Shown here: in pieces, positions 50,601-59,844 of the stretch
How positions within the stretch are numbered: the first letter of the stretch is position 1
Layout of the letters: each line of letters opens with the position of its first letter
DNA from: an uncultured Agathobaculum sp.
Lineage (GTDB): Bacteria > Bacillota > Clostridia > Oscillospirales > Butyricicoccaceae
DNA: 64,000 nucleotides
Assembly (NCBI GenBank): GCA_934504345.1
Contig: CAKSVR010000007.1
Location: 12,512 to 76,511 of the forward strand
Direction: 5' to 3'
Made by a program: the position numbers and the translations under genes
The notes under the pieces: model-generated
Database searches by the model: none
What the model was told of the DNA's origin: nothing
Seen by the model: the letters and a program-made list of their open reading frames with translations, nothing else

Positions 50601-53064
50601 GGACGGCCAGATCGACCCCAGCGCCGACATCAACGCGACCACCGTTGTTCTGCCGAACGCAGAGCACACCGCCGAGAACCGTATCGCCATCCTCCGCATG
50701 AAGAACAGCGGCGAGTACACTGTCAGCGTGGGCGAGCTCGCCTTTACCCATCAGGAGGGCGGCGTTGCGCCGTTCGAGGAGCTCGACCTGTCGCAGAACG
50801 GCCATGCACTTTCCGGCAGCGTGAAATACCCGGTTTCCGGCACAAAGTACGTTCTGCGTACCTATCTGGGCACGGAGTCCGGCGAGGCGACCTACCTTGT
50901 GGACGAGCAGAGCTTTACCGGTGCCGATAGCATCACGGTTTCCATCCCCGATAGGGGCGCACTCCTGCCGACCGGCGATTACTATGTCACCTCGTTCCTG
51001 ATGACCGAAAAGCAGGCCGACAGCAACGGCGACGGCAAGCTCGAGGACACACTCTTTGCCATCGACAACCATGAGTTCCCCCACACGGTATCCTATATCA
51101 ACACCAATCAGCCGGAACAGCCCGCTTCGGTTTCGCTCGACTGCACCGGCAACGAAGTCATGCACGCTGCGTGGGCCAAGGTGGATGACGCGGACGGCTA
51201 TGCCGTGCGTATCTATCAGCAGAACGGCAGTGACTGGGTCGATACCGGCTTCGGCTACGACCTCGATGAGAACACAGATTCCATCGACATGGCGCTGACC
51301 GTCGGCGGACAGGCCGAGAACGGCTCGGAAAACCTGTCTGCAAACCAGACGTACAAGATTGGCGTACAGGCCTACAAAACCGTGGAAAACGGCAAGTATT
51401 ACAGCACGGAAACCCAGTCGAACGAAAAATATCTGCCGAAATACACACCGCTGAACCTCTCGCTTGCCGTCAACGGCATCGCCTGCACGGCAGACGAGAA
51501 CGGCGTATACCATGCCGATGTGAACGGCACAGCGGATATGCTGACGGTCAGCAGTGACAAATCCGCCGAGTTCAAGGTCACGCGCATGGACACAAATGCC
51601 GAAATTCCGACTGCTGCTCCCGGAGAATTTACGCTCCCAGCGTTCGAGGGCAGCTTGATGTTCAAGATTGACGGAATTTCCGGTCTTGATGTCACCAGCG
51701 TGTTCCTGCTCGTCAACGCCGACCGGACACCGCCTGTCCTCACGCTCTCCGCGCCGGTGTTTTACGCCGACCAGACGACCGGACAGTACACCGTCACCGG
51801 CATCGCCGATGCGGGCAGTGAAATCCTGTACGGCGATCAGCAGAGCGTTTATGCGGGCAGTGACGGCACGTTTGCCGTTTCCGGTGCGCTGGAGAACGAA
51901 CGGAGCATGGATGAGTCGTTCTACCTCTATGCACAGGACAGCGCGGGCAATGTTTCCGCGCCGCAGCTGGCGCTCATTTCGAGAGAAAACCGCCATTCTG
52001 TTACGGTAAACGGCAGTTATGCGGCAAATCCGGGTGCAGGAAGCTACTCTGCGGGCGAAACCGTCAAGCTCAGCGCCGGAACGCGCAGCGGCTGGCAGTT
52101 CAGCGGCTGGACCTCGGACAGCAGCCTTTCCTTTGCCGATGCCGCCGCAGCCGACACCACGTTCACCATGCCCGGCACGGATGTCACCGTCACGGCAAAC
52201 TGGACCCCTTCGGGCGGTTCGGGCGGTTCCGGCGGCACGCCGACTTACCCGCCTGTGCTCGAACAGCCGACCGGCGGCACGATCAGCGTAATGCCCAAGG
52301 CGCCGCAGAGCGGCAGTGCTGTGACGATCACAGTCGAGCCCAAGGACGGTTACACGGTCAAAAACGTCACCGTGACGGACAAAACCGGCAAAATCGTGCC
52401 TGTCACCGACCTCGGCGGCGGCAAATACCGTTACACCCAGCCGGGCGGCACTGTCACCATCCGCGCCGAGCTGACATTCGGCTGTGACGGCGGCGCAGAC
52501 TGTCTGATGCACGCTTTCGCTGACGTTGATCCGGCACTGTGGTACCACGACGGCATTCATTACTGTCTGGAAAACGGCCTGATGAACGGCATTTCGGCGG
52601 ATACGTTCGCACCGAACGCGGCCATCACCCGCGGTATGCTCGTCACCATCCTGCACCGTCTGGAGGACGAGCCACAGGCCGCCGCTTCCGCGTTCACCGA
52701 TGTTCCCTCCGGCGCATATTACGCCAAGGCGGTCGCGTGGGCGGCACAGCACGGCATTGTCACCGGTTATGATGCGGCACGTTTCGGCTCGAACGACCCG
52801 ATCACGCGCGAACAGCTTGCGGTCATCCTGTACCGCTATGCACAGTACAAGCAGAGCGGCACGGATGCTGACACCGGCGCTGACCTCAGCGCCTACACCG
52901 ATGCACAGACCATCAGCGGCTACGCCGTGGCCGCCGTCAAGTGGGCGTGCGGCACCGGCCTGATGAACGGTGTGGGCGGCTCCGTTATCGCGCCGCAGAG
53001 CGGTGCGACCCGCGCACAGACCGCGAAAATGCTGGAGCTGTTGGGCAAGCTCATGCAGAAATAA
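47689..53064 (+). CDS. Giant secreted SLH-domain surface protein
   Basis: 1791 aa; start at 47689 behind AAAGGAGGAG, overlapping the two-helix protein gene. Signal peptide about 1-23 (MLLVLCLLVGAVPPQALA). Residues to about 1100 form a long beta-rich region without a family I can name. Then fibronectin/Ig-like modules, a divergent InlB-type repeat (SGWQFSGWTSD, MPGTDVTVTANW), a GGSGGSGG linker, a second such repeat, and three SLH repeats (FADVDPALWYHDGIHY; FTDVPSGAYYAKAVAWAA with ITREQLAVILYRYAQY; a third). Wall-anchored adhesin or enzyme; no catalytic motif identified. Confidence 0.85.
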   Translation: MKKILSMLLVLCLLVGAVPPQALAYAGDMWPPNAAEPQTLTLSDGTLVLQNDYIRAELHHSLYSAYLSTIPTILADPNGTSDAQWPYCELITYDQGAETPHYVNIAPKNVSFTDRTPHGAAKAIKVVYALTCWPEGKGIPQNTKLTGTITVYHELVRLGTDAKTWGVLTSVGVVCIDRKSFPASFDTDIAFRWGYTLSAFTSMGHASAAGTPGGPAIKLNRITVPDQGETTTETTVVTSAVQNMNTEHYLKGYAQAGVLAGRMYITEAYVDAYPWANPFVGLSGYGEMASDTASIRTDLPHMVSVTPNSIPYSSRVSCGGYIGFHFSDSEYLSTDTQSFLWGFRDLRKVNAESVPSLPDKVDSSFAAQRLAAFASGDGVTVEYVADDAALEALKKQYGTAPAAVISGSCESVNGSSFEFTGGAALLSPSVTATWGSGGSLVIRRDGTVVQHGVSLNAPTFKFYQPKSGAEDSLTISLTKDGFAFGIAPAENEAVIYIDIPYASAKLEKVAADADGNLVFSGDIGFQTLFDGAEFSLEKLGYGLQEKTVNGKKTYEFKVNGVHATGSFDTAAMLGLELASVEGEVNTFKGEERYAFSLELNAFDLFETEAELALTRSKKDGSLIPDNLWFYVKASPGIVLIPPVPIGQLNGGGAGFKNLAATVNGDYFAIPPLKLRGALTGTYLHLVEGTGNVVIGPSEISLTATDVGIVGAGDATKIIDRFGYALRLDGQERTYKGKTYTGIYFSGSEQLSLSLPNKAIDMLVIDSSIEMGAFGGVNDSKDTLYLGIGANGKVIGTVQIPNSAPIFKGLKLGRNEIQLIIGGQTTIPIRGVSVSEGMKQAFQNADVYLGAMTQVNGWISAARAWVVVPNVINTKFRYGEGWGIEVNLRHKFGDWDWEAHGVTPVVQSSAVLLEADDTENLSTSSPQRITVNADAEETPYILLAFNKDVSEEEIRNALQVEQGALSINWVGEDGQIDPSADINATTVVLPNAEHTAENRIAILRMKNSGEYTVSVGELAFTHQEGGVAPFEELDLSQNGHALSGSVKYPVSGTKYVLRTYLGTESGEATYLVDEQSFTGADSITVSIPDRGALLPTGDYYVTSFLMTEKQADSNGDGKLEDTLFAIDNHEFPHTVSYINTNQPEQPASVSLDCTGNEVMHAAWAKVDDADGYAVRIYQQNGSDWVDTGFGYDLDENTDSIDMALTVGGQAENGSENLSANQTYKIGVQAYKTVENGKYYSTETQSNEKYLPKYTPLNLSLAVNGIACTADENGVYHADVNGTADMLTVSSDKSAEFKVTRMDTNAEIPTAAPGEFTLPAFEGSLMFKIDGISGLDVTSVFLLVNADRTPPVLTLSAPVFYADQTTGQYTVTGIADAGSEILYGDQQSVYAGSDGTFAVSGALENERSMDESFYLYAQDSAGNVSAPQLALISRENRHSVTVNGSYAANPGAGSYSAGETVKLSAGTRSGWQFSGWTSDSSLSFADAAAADTTFTMPGTDVTVTANWTPSGGSGGSGGTPTYPPVLEQPTGGTISVMPKAPQSGSAVTITVEPKDGYTVKNVTVTDKTGKIVPVTDLGGGKYRYTQPGGTVTIRAELTFGCDGGADCLMHAFADVDPALWYHDGIHYCLENGLMNGISADTFAPNAAITRGMLVTILHRLEDEPQAAASAFTDVPSGAYYAKAVAWAAQHGIVTGYDAARFGSNDPITREQLAVILYRYAQYKQSGTDADTGADLSAYTDAQTISGYAVAAVKWACGTGLMNGVGGSVIAPQSGATRAQTAKMLELLGKLMQK

Positions 53065-53077
53065 CACAGCAAACAGA

Positions 53078-53123
53078 AACCCCGGGCAGGCCTCCCATAA
53101 CGGGAGCGCCTGCCCGGGGTTTT
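53078..53123. terminator. Bidirectional terminator
   Basis: AACCCCGGGCAGGC / GCCTGCCCGGGGTT stem between two convergent SLH genes. Confidence 0.85.
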
Positions 53124-53138
53124 ATGCTGTTTTGCCGT

Positions 53139-56100
53139 TTACTTTGCTGCGTTCTCGCAGAAGTTCATGAGCAGCTGAGCTGCCTGTGCGCGGGTCGCGC
53201 CGAGCTTCGGAGTGAGGCGGCCGTTCGAGCCGTTCATCACGCCTGCGCCGCACGCCCACTGGATTGCAGGAATCGCGTAGGCGCTTATGCTCTGTGCATC
53301 GTTGTAGGAGAGAATGTTGGTGTCCTCGCCCACAGAAACGTCATACTTCTTGTACTGCGCGTAGCGGTACAGGATCGCCGCAAACTGCTCGCGCGTGATA
53401 GAATCGTTCGGGCCGAACTTGCCGTTGCCGTAGCCGGTAACGATGCCGTTCGCGCTGGCCCATGCGACTGCGTTCGCGTAGTACGCGCCGGAAGCAACAT
53501 CGGTGAACGAAGCGGCCGCTGCGGTCGGCTCGTTCTCAAGGCGGTACAGCACGGTGACGATCATACCGCGGTTGGTTACGCCGTCCGGTGCAAACTTATT
53601 GCCGCCGACACCGTTCATCATGCCCTTGTCAACTGCGTACTTGACGGCATTTGCGTACCATGCAGTTGCCGCAACATCAGAGAAGCCGGTGGTCGGCTCA
53701 ACAGCGGAATCGTCCTTAACGTACGAAACGCTGACCTTGACCGCAGAAGCCGGCATGGTGAAGGTGTAAACCGTGTCGCTCTTCCTGGTGGTCGAGATGG
53801 TCTTGCCGCTGCCGTCGGTGACAGTCAGCTTGTCCAGCTTGTAACCCTTGTCCGGGGACAGGGTGATGGTGATGGCCGCGCCCTTTTCTGCGGAGGACGG
53901 CGAAGCATTTACGCCGCCGTTGTTGACCGCCGAGGTCGTTACCTTGTAGGTCGTCTTGCCGGAGGAGGAGCCGCCGGAGGAGCCGGAGGAACGCTTGGAG
54001 AAATCAGGCGTTGCAGAAACCGTACCACCCTTAGCTGCCAGCTTAGTCAGCAGTTCATCGGTCAGAGTGGTGTAAACGCCGTCAACACCCTCAAACTTCC
54101 AGCCGTTGAATACATAACCGCTCTCTGCCGCAGTGGTCGGCAGTGCATCGTTTACGTTGGACGGGCCGTAGGATTTAGCAGAACCAATATTGCTGCCGTC
54201 CTTGTCCGTGAACTGAATGGTCGTGCTGCGCGCATCGCTCAGAACGGTAAAGGTGCTGAAACCCTTGTCGTTGATGAACGTAATCGTGTTGTCAGCAGTA
54301 TTGCAGGTCACATCGTGGTAACCTACCAGCTTGCCGTTCTTTTCGTGCTTGACTTTCAGATTTGCCGTTACAAAACCAGTCGGAAGCGGAATTGTCACTT
54401 CAACCGGATAGCCAGCCTGAACATCCAGTTTCTGCGGCTGACCAATCTGAACCGCATTAACGGTCTGCGCCCCGTCAGCCTTGAGAACGATTTCGTCACC
54501 ATTATTGACATCAGCGGTAGTTGCTACCGTGCGGTACATCGGCTGAATCTCGACCGAGATGGACTGCTTATTCTCAGTTGCATCTACACCGGTAATCGTA
54601 ATATCCATATAGGTCTGGATGACGATATTGGTATTGTCCTTAGTTGCGAATATACCATTCATCTGGTTATTCAGCTTAGTTACAACTTCGTCATTTGCCG
54701 TTACGGTATTCTTATTTGCAGCAGCCGATGCGGCAGTTTCAACGCCGGTTCCGGTAACTGCCGGAGCAGTTGTCATAAGAGCAGTCTGTGCATTGTCAAG
54801 CAGTGTTTTTTCCTTCGAACCCGCAGCATAGGAAACATCAGGCTCATTGACAGTCGGTGCGCCGACAGCTATATCAGCTTTAGTCGCACTCTTAGTGCCA
54901 ACCGCCCACGGATAGGTGGTGTTGCCGCTGGGTACGCCAGTCAGATTATCAGCGCAGTAGTCGGACGGGTCGGAGGTGAACATGCCGCCGGAGATAGAAA
55001 TTACCGCATTATCCTGATTCTGTCCTTTCATAACAGCACCAGAAACAGTCATCTTATCGCCGCTGATAGAAACATCACCTTTGTACGCAGTGTTGCCATC
55101 TACATACAGCGCCGGAAAGTCATTCTCACCAATCAGTTTGGTGTTCTCAACAGTAACAACAGCATCTGCCACATAAGCATCGGCAGCACCATTTACATAG
55201 TTGCCAACCACCAATGCTGCGGCAGGTACTTCATTGCCAGAACCCCACTTACCGGTGTAGTACTGTTCCTTATCACTATAGCTACCTGTTGTTTTCAGCG
55301 TGCTGTTAGTAATATTGGCAGTACCTGCACGAACCATCAATGCCTGACGGGGAGCAGTAAGCTCGCAGTCGTCAATGTTTAATTCGCCGCTAACATTGAT
55401 GTATATCGCAGTACCATCAACAGCGTATGTACCCATAGAAGAAAAAGTCGAACCCTTTAGATTAATGATTACACCATAATTAGCTAAGCTACCTGCATTC
55501 GTACCAACACAATACCAATTAGCCTTCATATCGCAATTCGTGATATTCAGTGTTGCATCTTTACCCTGAGGAAAAATACCCTCGCACCGTGTTGATTCAA
55601 TACAAATATTCTGTGCATTAAACGTAGTGCCTGCGCTTACAGTAAAAGCCGCTCCCCCCCTCGCAGTTCTGGTCATTTTCAGTGTGCCGCCGCGTGCAGC
55701 GCCCGATACCGAGGTATCAATGAAACTTGTAGGCGCATCTGTATTCGTTACCGTCATCCCGCTCGTATAAGTCAAAGTTTGACCATTCAAATCATACGTT
55801 ACGCCGGATTTCAGCGTAGAAGTGCTTGCATTTTTCAGCAGCTTAACCGTATCGCCGTCCTTAGCTGCCGCAACAGCCTCAGCCAGCGAAGTGTACTTCA
55901 CACCGTTTACTTCTGCAACATCGGTTACAAACGTACCATTTGCCCAAACTTTCTTGCCGGCAACGGTAACAACATTATTATTGGTTACTTTCTTGTCATT
56001 CCAAAGAGGATTGCCGCTCTTGGAACCATTTGCAAAGCCCGCAGCCGTAGTTGCACTGTCAATCGTAACAGTCGAAGTGCCAGTCATCAAGCTCGTATCA

Positions 56101-56726
56101 ATTTCGATAGCCGCTTTGCCCTCTGCTTCCGCACTTGCAGTAAACGTGCACTCTGTTACCGTGAGAGCGGTTGCCGTATTAGTACCCTCATTATATAAGA
56201 GTACAGATTTGCCTGCACAATCAAAGGTGCAATGATCAAAGTTTACTGTTGCCGCACCATAAGTCCAAACATTATAATCTACTGCTGTCTGCGTAAATGC
56301 ACAGTTATGAAATGTTTCCTCTGTTGCATAAAGGAATACCTTACCCTTAATTTGGCAGTTATTATATGTCAGCTTGCTTGCGTGCTGCAAACCAATATAA
56401 TCCTTATTTGTCTTATAATCAAACGTAACATTTTCAAATGTAATCACCGCGTTATGAATCGCCTTAGCCTCAGACATATCGAATGTTACATCTGCGTTCT
56501 CAGCCGCTTTAATCGTCAGTGCTTTACCCGTATAGGCATTATCACTTGCCGGCATAGTATATGTGCCGCTCGGCACTGTAATCGTACTGCCATCTGTGGC
56601 ATTCTGAATTGCCGCAGTGAGGTCAAACGTCGTTTCCTCCCCTGCAAACGCCGTCGGCGCCATCACAGCGACCATGCACACGCACAGGAACGCCGACAGA
56701 AGCCGTTTCCACCCTGTTTTTCCCAT
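53139..56726 (-). CDS. SLH-domain surface protein with beta-helix region
   Basis: 1195 aa. Signal peptide about 1-28. Residues about 35-640 read as a right-handed parallel beta-helix (pectate-lyase-like; rungs such as AVITFENVTFDY, LTYNNCQIKGKVFLY, LTVTECTF, LNITNCDMKANW). Then mixed beta domains, a KRSSGSSGGSSSG linker, one InlB-type repeat and three SLH repeats (GFSDVAATAWYANAVKYA; ITREQFAAILYRYAQYKK; a third). The beta-helix part, about 54.7-56.7 kb, is clearly AT-richer than the SLH end, so the two may have different histories. Carbohydrate binding is plausible but not shown. Confidence 0.85.
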   Translation of the reverse strand: MGKTGWKRLLSAFLCVCMVAVMAPTAFAGEETTFDLTAAIQNATDGSTITVPSGTYTMPASDNAYTGKALTIKAAENADVTFDMSEAKAIHNAVITFENVTFDYKTNKDYIGLQHASKLTYNNCQIKGKVFLYATEETFHNCAFTQTAVDYNVWTYGAATVNFDHCTFDCAGKSVLLYNEGTNTATALTVTECTFTASAEAEGKAAIEIDTSLMTGTSTVTIDSATTAAGFANGSKSGNPLWNDKKVTNNNVVTVAGKKVWANGTFVTDVAEVNGVKYTSLAEAVAAAKDGDTVKLLKNASTSTLKSGVTYDLNGQTLTYTSGMTVTNTDAPTSFIDTSVSGAARGGTLKMTRTARGGAAFTVSAGTTFNAQNICIESTRCEGIFPQGKDATLNITNCDMKANWYCVGTNAGSLANYGVIINLKGSTFSSMGTYAVDGTAIYINVSGELNIDDCELTAPRQALMVRAGTANITNSTLKTTGSYSDKEQYYTGKWGSGNEVPAAALVVGNYVNGAADAYVADAVVTVENTKLIGENDFPALYVDGNTAYKGDVSISGDKMTVSGAVMKGQNQDNAVISISGGMFTSDPSDYCADNLTGVPSGNTTYPWAVGTKSATKADIAVGAPTVNEPDVSYAAGSKEKTLLDNAQTALMTTAPAVTGTGVETAASAAANKNTVTANDEVVTKLNNQMNGIFATKDNTNIVIQTYMDITITGVDATENKQSISVEIQPMYRTVATTADVNNGDEIVLKADGAQTVNAVQIGQPQKLDVQAGYPVEVTIPLPTGFVTANLKVKHEKNGKLVGYHDVTCNTADNTITFINDKGFSTFTVLSDARSTTIQFTDKDGSNIGSAKSYGPSNVNDALPTTAAESGYVFNGWKFEGVDGVYTTLTDELLTKLAAKGGTVSATPDFSKRSSGSSGGSSSGKTTYKVTTSAVNNGGVNASPSSAEKGAAITITLSPDKGYKLDKLTVTDGSGKTISTTRKSDTVYTFTMPASAVKVSVSYVKDDSAVEPTTGFSDVAATAWYANAVKYAVDKGMMNGVGGNKFAPDGVTNRGMIVTVLYRLENEPTAAAASFTDVASGAYYANAVAWASANGIVTGYGNGKFGPNDSITREQFAAILYRYAQYKKYDVSVGEDTNILSYNDAQSISAYAIPAIQWACGAGVMNGSNGRLTPKLGATRAQAAQLLMNFCENAAK

Positions 56727-56770
56727 AAGCTCAACTTCCTTTCTAAAATTTTGTCATTAGTGAAAGGTTC

Positions 56771-56792
56771 GTATTCCTTGGGCAAGGAATAC
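56771..56792 (-). promoter_or_regulatory. 5'-UTR hairpin of the beta-helix SLH gene
   Basis: GTATTCCTT / AAGGAATAC, a 9-bp stem in the leader between promoter and start. May affect mRNA stability. Confidence 0.4.
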
Positions 56793-56815
56793 AGAGGATA
56801 CCCTCTGCTGCTTTC

Positions 56816-56844
56816 ATTATAGCTTTTCCCGTGTCTGCTGTAAA
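56816..56844 (-). promoter_or_regulatory. Promoter of the beta-helix SLH gene
   Basis: TTTACA (56839-56844) -N17- TATAAT (56816-56821). Confidence 0.6.
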
Positions 56845-57000
56845 GCAATTTATTGTCAATTTTTATGGAATCCTCCGCCGATTTTTACGGAACGAAAAGT
56901 GTCGTCCGCCAAGCGACCATTTCCGCCTGAAACCGTGGTATCTTATAGTCACAGCAAAGGAACGCTGTCAAACACACGACCATTTCAGGAGGTAAACATT

Positions 57001-57261
57001 ATGCTGGAGAATCTGGGCTGGAAAATCTCGTCGTTTTTGGACGATGCCGCGTTCAACGTTTCGTCGTTTTTAGAGGATACGGTCGAAATGGCAAAGGATT
57101 TCGGCGATCTGGTGGACGAGATCAAAGAGGATACCAAGGAGTTCAAGCAAGAGCTGCGCCGCGACCTGATCGACATCGGCAACTCGATCATCCCCGAGCT
57201 GGGATCTGCGGCTGCGACTGCCGCAGACATCGCAAAGCTCGTCAAAATCACTAGGCTGTAA
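57001..57261 (+). CDS. Small amphipathic helical protein (86 aa)
   Basis: The ATG at 57001 follows a perfect AGGAGGT; an in-frame upstream extension has no site. One long amphipathic, acidic helix (FLDDAAFNVSSFLEDTVEMA, DLVDEIKEDTKEFKQELRRD) and a more hydrophobic tail. No signal peptide. Could be a phasin-like or scaffolding protein; family not recognised. Followed within 15 bp by a MITE. Confidence 0.65.
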   Translation: MLENLGWKISSFLDDAAFNVSSFLEDTVEMAKDFGDLVDEIKEDTKEFKQELRRDLIDIGNSIIPELGSAAATAADIAKLVKITRL

Positions 57262-57274
57262 GGCCGATACACTC

Positions 57275-57438
57275 AAGGCAACACCGCACAATTAAAGCGG
57301 CGATGCTTTGCGGAAATTTTGTGTCCTGACTTTGTTACAGTTTCACGGTAATACATCAAGTATTACCGCAAAACTGTGCCTCGTCAGTACGCAAACTTTA
57401 CTCGCAAATCACTCTTGTTCAATTATGCGGTATTGCCT
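57275..57438. mobile_element. 165-bp palindromic MITE, copy 2
   Basis: Nearly identical to copy 1 and in the same orientation: AAGGCAACACCGCACAATT at the left, AATTATGCGGTATTGCCT at the right, same inner palindrome. Few differences, so both copies moved recently relative to copy 3. Confidence 0.78.
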
Positions 57439-57442
57439 CAAA

Positions 57443-57475
57443 AAATCCACCCCGCCGAAGCGGGGTGGATCTTTT
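57443..57475 (-). terminator. Terminator of the SLH gene at 57484
   Basis: AATCCACCCCG / CGGGGTGGATC stem just after the stop. Confidence 0.8.
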
Positions 57476-57483
57476 CGCGCAGT

Positions 57484-59844
57484 TTATCCGCGGATGGGCC
57501 GTACATCTCGGTTAAAGAGGTACTCCATCTGTCCGGTATAGGGGTCGATGGCCGGAACGAACGTATACGGCAGGTTCTCGTCCTCGGCGGTAAATTGATT
57601 ATAAACGCCCAGACGGCGGCCCGTCACCCAGACGATCTCGCCCTCGCGGAGCGTTGTGTACACATCGGTGCCCTCGGCGGGCAGGCCCTTGAAGCCCGTG
57701 TTATCGGTCGTTACCTGATACCAGCCGATCAGGTGCGCGTACACGCTTCGCTCGGCTACGGCCACGGCCTGTTCAATGGTGCATTTGCCGCTCGGCGTGA
57801 GCGTGGTCGCGGTGGTGCCCTTGATGAGGTCGAGTGCGTTCATGAACGCCATCGCCTCTCGTGCCCAGCTCTGCACCTGTGCGTTGTCCTTGAACGAAGC
57901 CAGCTTGGAGGTGTAGCTCGTGTAGCGGTAATCCGAATTCTTCTCCACATAGCGCAGCGTGCGGTACAGGAACGCCGCCATCTGCTGACGGGTCAGCGTG
58001 CCGTTCGGCTCGAACGTGTTCGTGCCGGTGCCGGTGGTGATGCCCGCAGCGTAAGCCTTGAGCACATACGGGCTGGTCGTGTCGGTGAACGTACCGGAGG
58101 CGGCAGCCGGAAGGCTCTTGCCGGTCAGTGTTTCAGCCAGACGGACTGCCACGGAGCAGAATTGCAGACGAGTGATGCTCTTGGTGTAGTCGTTGCCGAG
58201 CACAGCGGCATCGAGCAGATTGTCGTTGAGCGCAAGATTGATGTCGCTCTGCGCCCATGCATCCGCCTTTGCGGTGCTGCGGCTGCGGATGGCGAACATA
58301 TCCGGCTGCACTTCGGTGCTGCTGAGCGCCAGCGTTTCGCGCATCTTGATCTGACCATTGACCACGGCCTGATACTCCGTAAGGCCCATTCCGGTGCCGG
58401 TAACGGCAACATCCCGCTGGGTCAGATGCTGGTTGACATAGCGGTAGGACTTGCCGCACTGGTCGCAGCTGAGCCAGTAAATGTGCTGACCGGCCGCGTT
58501 GACGCCGATGTAAGCGCTGTCATTCGGCAGCTCGGCCATGTATTCGGAATGCATCTTGTCTAACATACGGATGGTTTCCGCCTCGTGGAGGTCGCGGGCA
58601 ACGTGCTTCGGATTGTATTCGCACTTGCCGCAGGTCGCGCAGGAGTAGTAATACAGCAGCGAGGTCTGGCAGGTGGCGTGCGTGTAAACACGGTCAGCCG
58701 CCTTGATCTGCTTGGTGTAGCTGTGATTGGTATGCCAGTCCTTGGTCGCGGCTGCGCCCGCCTTCTGCGCGGCGTAAACATCACTGCCGGAGTAGGTCTT
58801 GATGGTGTAGGCCATCTTATAAATGCTCGTGCTCTTCTCCAGCTCGGCCTTGAGCGCCGGAACGGCGGATTCCGGAATGTACAGCGTTCCCTTTGCGGTA
58901 AAGAACGGCTTGTCGCTGCGGGACAGGAACCGGTAGCTGTGGTCCAGCGGACTTCTGAGCTGCTCATCCATACGCCCCACGAAGTCTGCCACATTTACCT
59001 TGGGACTGAGCCAGATGTCCGTCAGTCCGGCGTTATATACGAGGTTGTAGGGAAACTCCTCGGCGCAAGACTTGTTCTCAAACGCGCTGTCATCCACATC
59101 CATGATGAGCGTGCGAAACTTGGTATCGGCCAGATAGGCCATATTATAGCCATGGGCCATCGCATCATTGTGGCCGTACTCATAGCCCTTGCCGATCTCC
59201 GCGCCGTTCATCACGACCACGTTGGTGATGCTCTTGTCCTGATCATTCGCATCGGCCTCGGCCTGTGTGATGGACGGATACATGGCACGGCGGCTCTTTG
59301 CCAGCGCCGAAGCATCGGCTGCCTGCTGATTGTTCATCTCATTCTTTTCGTCCTCGGTGAACCGCTCACCCGCGATGGTCAGGCTGACCTGCAAGGTCGG
59401 GAAATACTGTGCGCTGGTGTACACAGTAGCGCGCACGCCGTTCACAGTCGCGGAGAACGTGTCCGGGCCGACGATATTTTCGCCGGTACCGAGCGTTTTG
59501 TAGTTCGCGCAGTAGCCCTTTGTCGTGTCGAACGCCAGCTTGACGTTGACAAGGTAAGTCGTGCCCGCGCGGAACAGATACTCGTCGTCATCGGTCACAA
59601 CATCGTCGCCCTGCCATTCGGTGTACATGATGGTGGCGCCGTTCGCCAGCAGGTCGATATTGCCGCTCTTGATGGACTTTACGTTGACCTCGGTTTCCAT
59701 TTCGCGGGGCTCCCCCGCCTTGGGCAGGTCGAACACGATGTCAACGCTCTTGAGCCGTGTCGGCGCAGCGGCAAAAGCCGTCACCGGCAGCAGGGTAAAG
59801 GCCAGTATAAAGCATAAAAAGGCACTCAGCAGTCGTTTTTTCAT
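57484..59844 (-). CDS. Secreted SLH-domain protein
   Basis: 786 aa from the ATG at 59844 (AGGAGGAGAT upstream). Signal peptide about 1-26 (LLSAFLCFILAFTLLPVTAFA). The N-terminal 430 residues are mostly unknown and include paired cysteines (SCATCGKCEYN, SCDQCGKSY), which suggest a metal-bound or disulfide knot. SLH-type repeats follow (GTFTDTTSPYVLKAYAAGIT, LTRQQMAAFLYRTLRY, AREAMAFMNALDLIKG), then about 90 further residues ending in a short beta domain (GEIVWVTGRRLG). SLH repeats are therefore not at the extreme C-terminus as in its neighbours. Confidence 0.8.
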   Translation of the reverse strand: MKKRLLSAFLCFILAFTLLPVTAFAAAPTRLKSVDIVFDLPKAGEPREMETEVNVKSIKSGNIDLLANGATIMYTEWQGDDVVTDDDEYLFRAGTTYLVNVKLAFDTTKGYCANYKTLGTGENIVGPDTFSATVNGVRATVYTSAQYFPTLQVSLTIAGERFTEDEKNEMNNQQAADASALAKSRRAMYPSITQAEADANDQDKSITNVVVMNGAEIGKGYEYGHNDAMAHGYNMAYLADTKFRTLIMDVDDSAFENKSCAEEFPYNLVYNAGLTDIWLSPKVNVADFVGRMDEQLRSPLDHSYRFLSRSDKPFFTAKGTLYIPESAVPALKAELEKSTSIYKMAYTIKTYSGSDVYAAQKAGAAATKDWHTNHSYTKQIKAADRVYTHATCQTSLLYYYSCATCGKCEYNPKHVARDLHEAETIRMLDKMHSEYMAELPNDSAYIGVNAAGQHIYWLSCDQCGKSYRYVNQHLTQRDVAVTGTGMGLTEYQAVVNGQIKMRETLALSSTEVQPDMFAIRSRSTAKADAWAQSDINLALNDNLLDAAVLGNDYTKSITRLQFCSVAVRLAETLTGKSLPAAASGTFTDTTSPYVLKAYAAGITTGTGTNTFEPNGTLTRQQMAAFLYRTLRYVEKNSDYRYTSYTSKLASFKDNAQVQSWAREAMAFMNALDLIKGTTATTLTPSGKCTIEQAVAVAERSVYAHLIGWYQVTTDNTGFKGLPAEGTDVYTTLREGEIVWVTGRRLGVYNQFTAEDENLPYTFVPAIDPYTGQMEYLFNRDVRPIRG

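Noticed and set aside
48682..53067. A 1461-codon open frame antiparallel to the giant SLH gene
   Set aside because: It arises from the GC-rich codon pattern of the plus-strand gene; no ribosome site, no domain and low-complexity Arg/His/Val-rich sequence.
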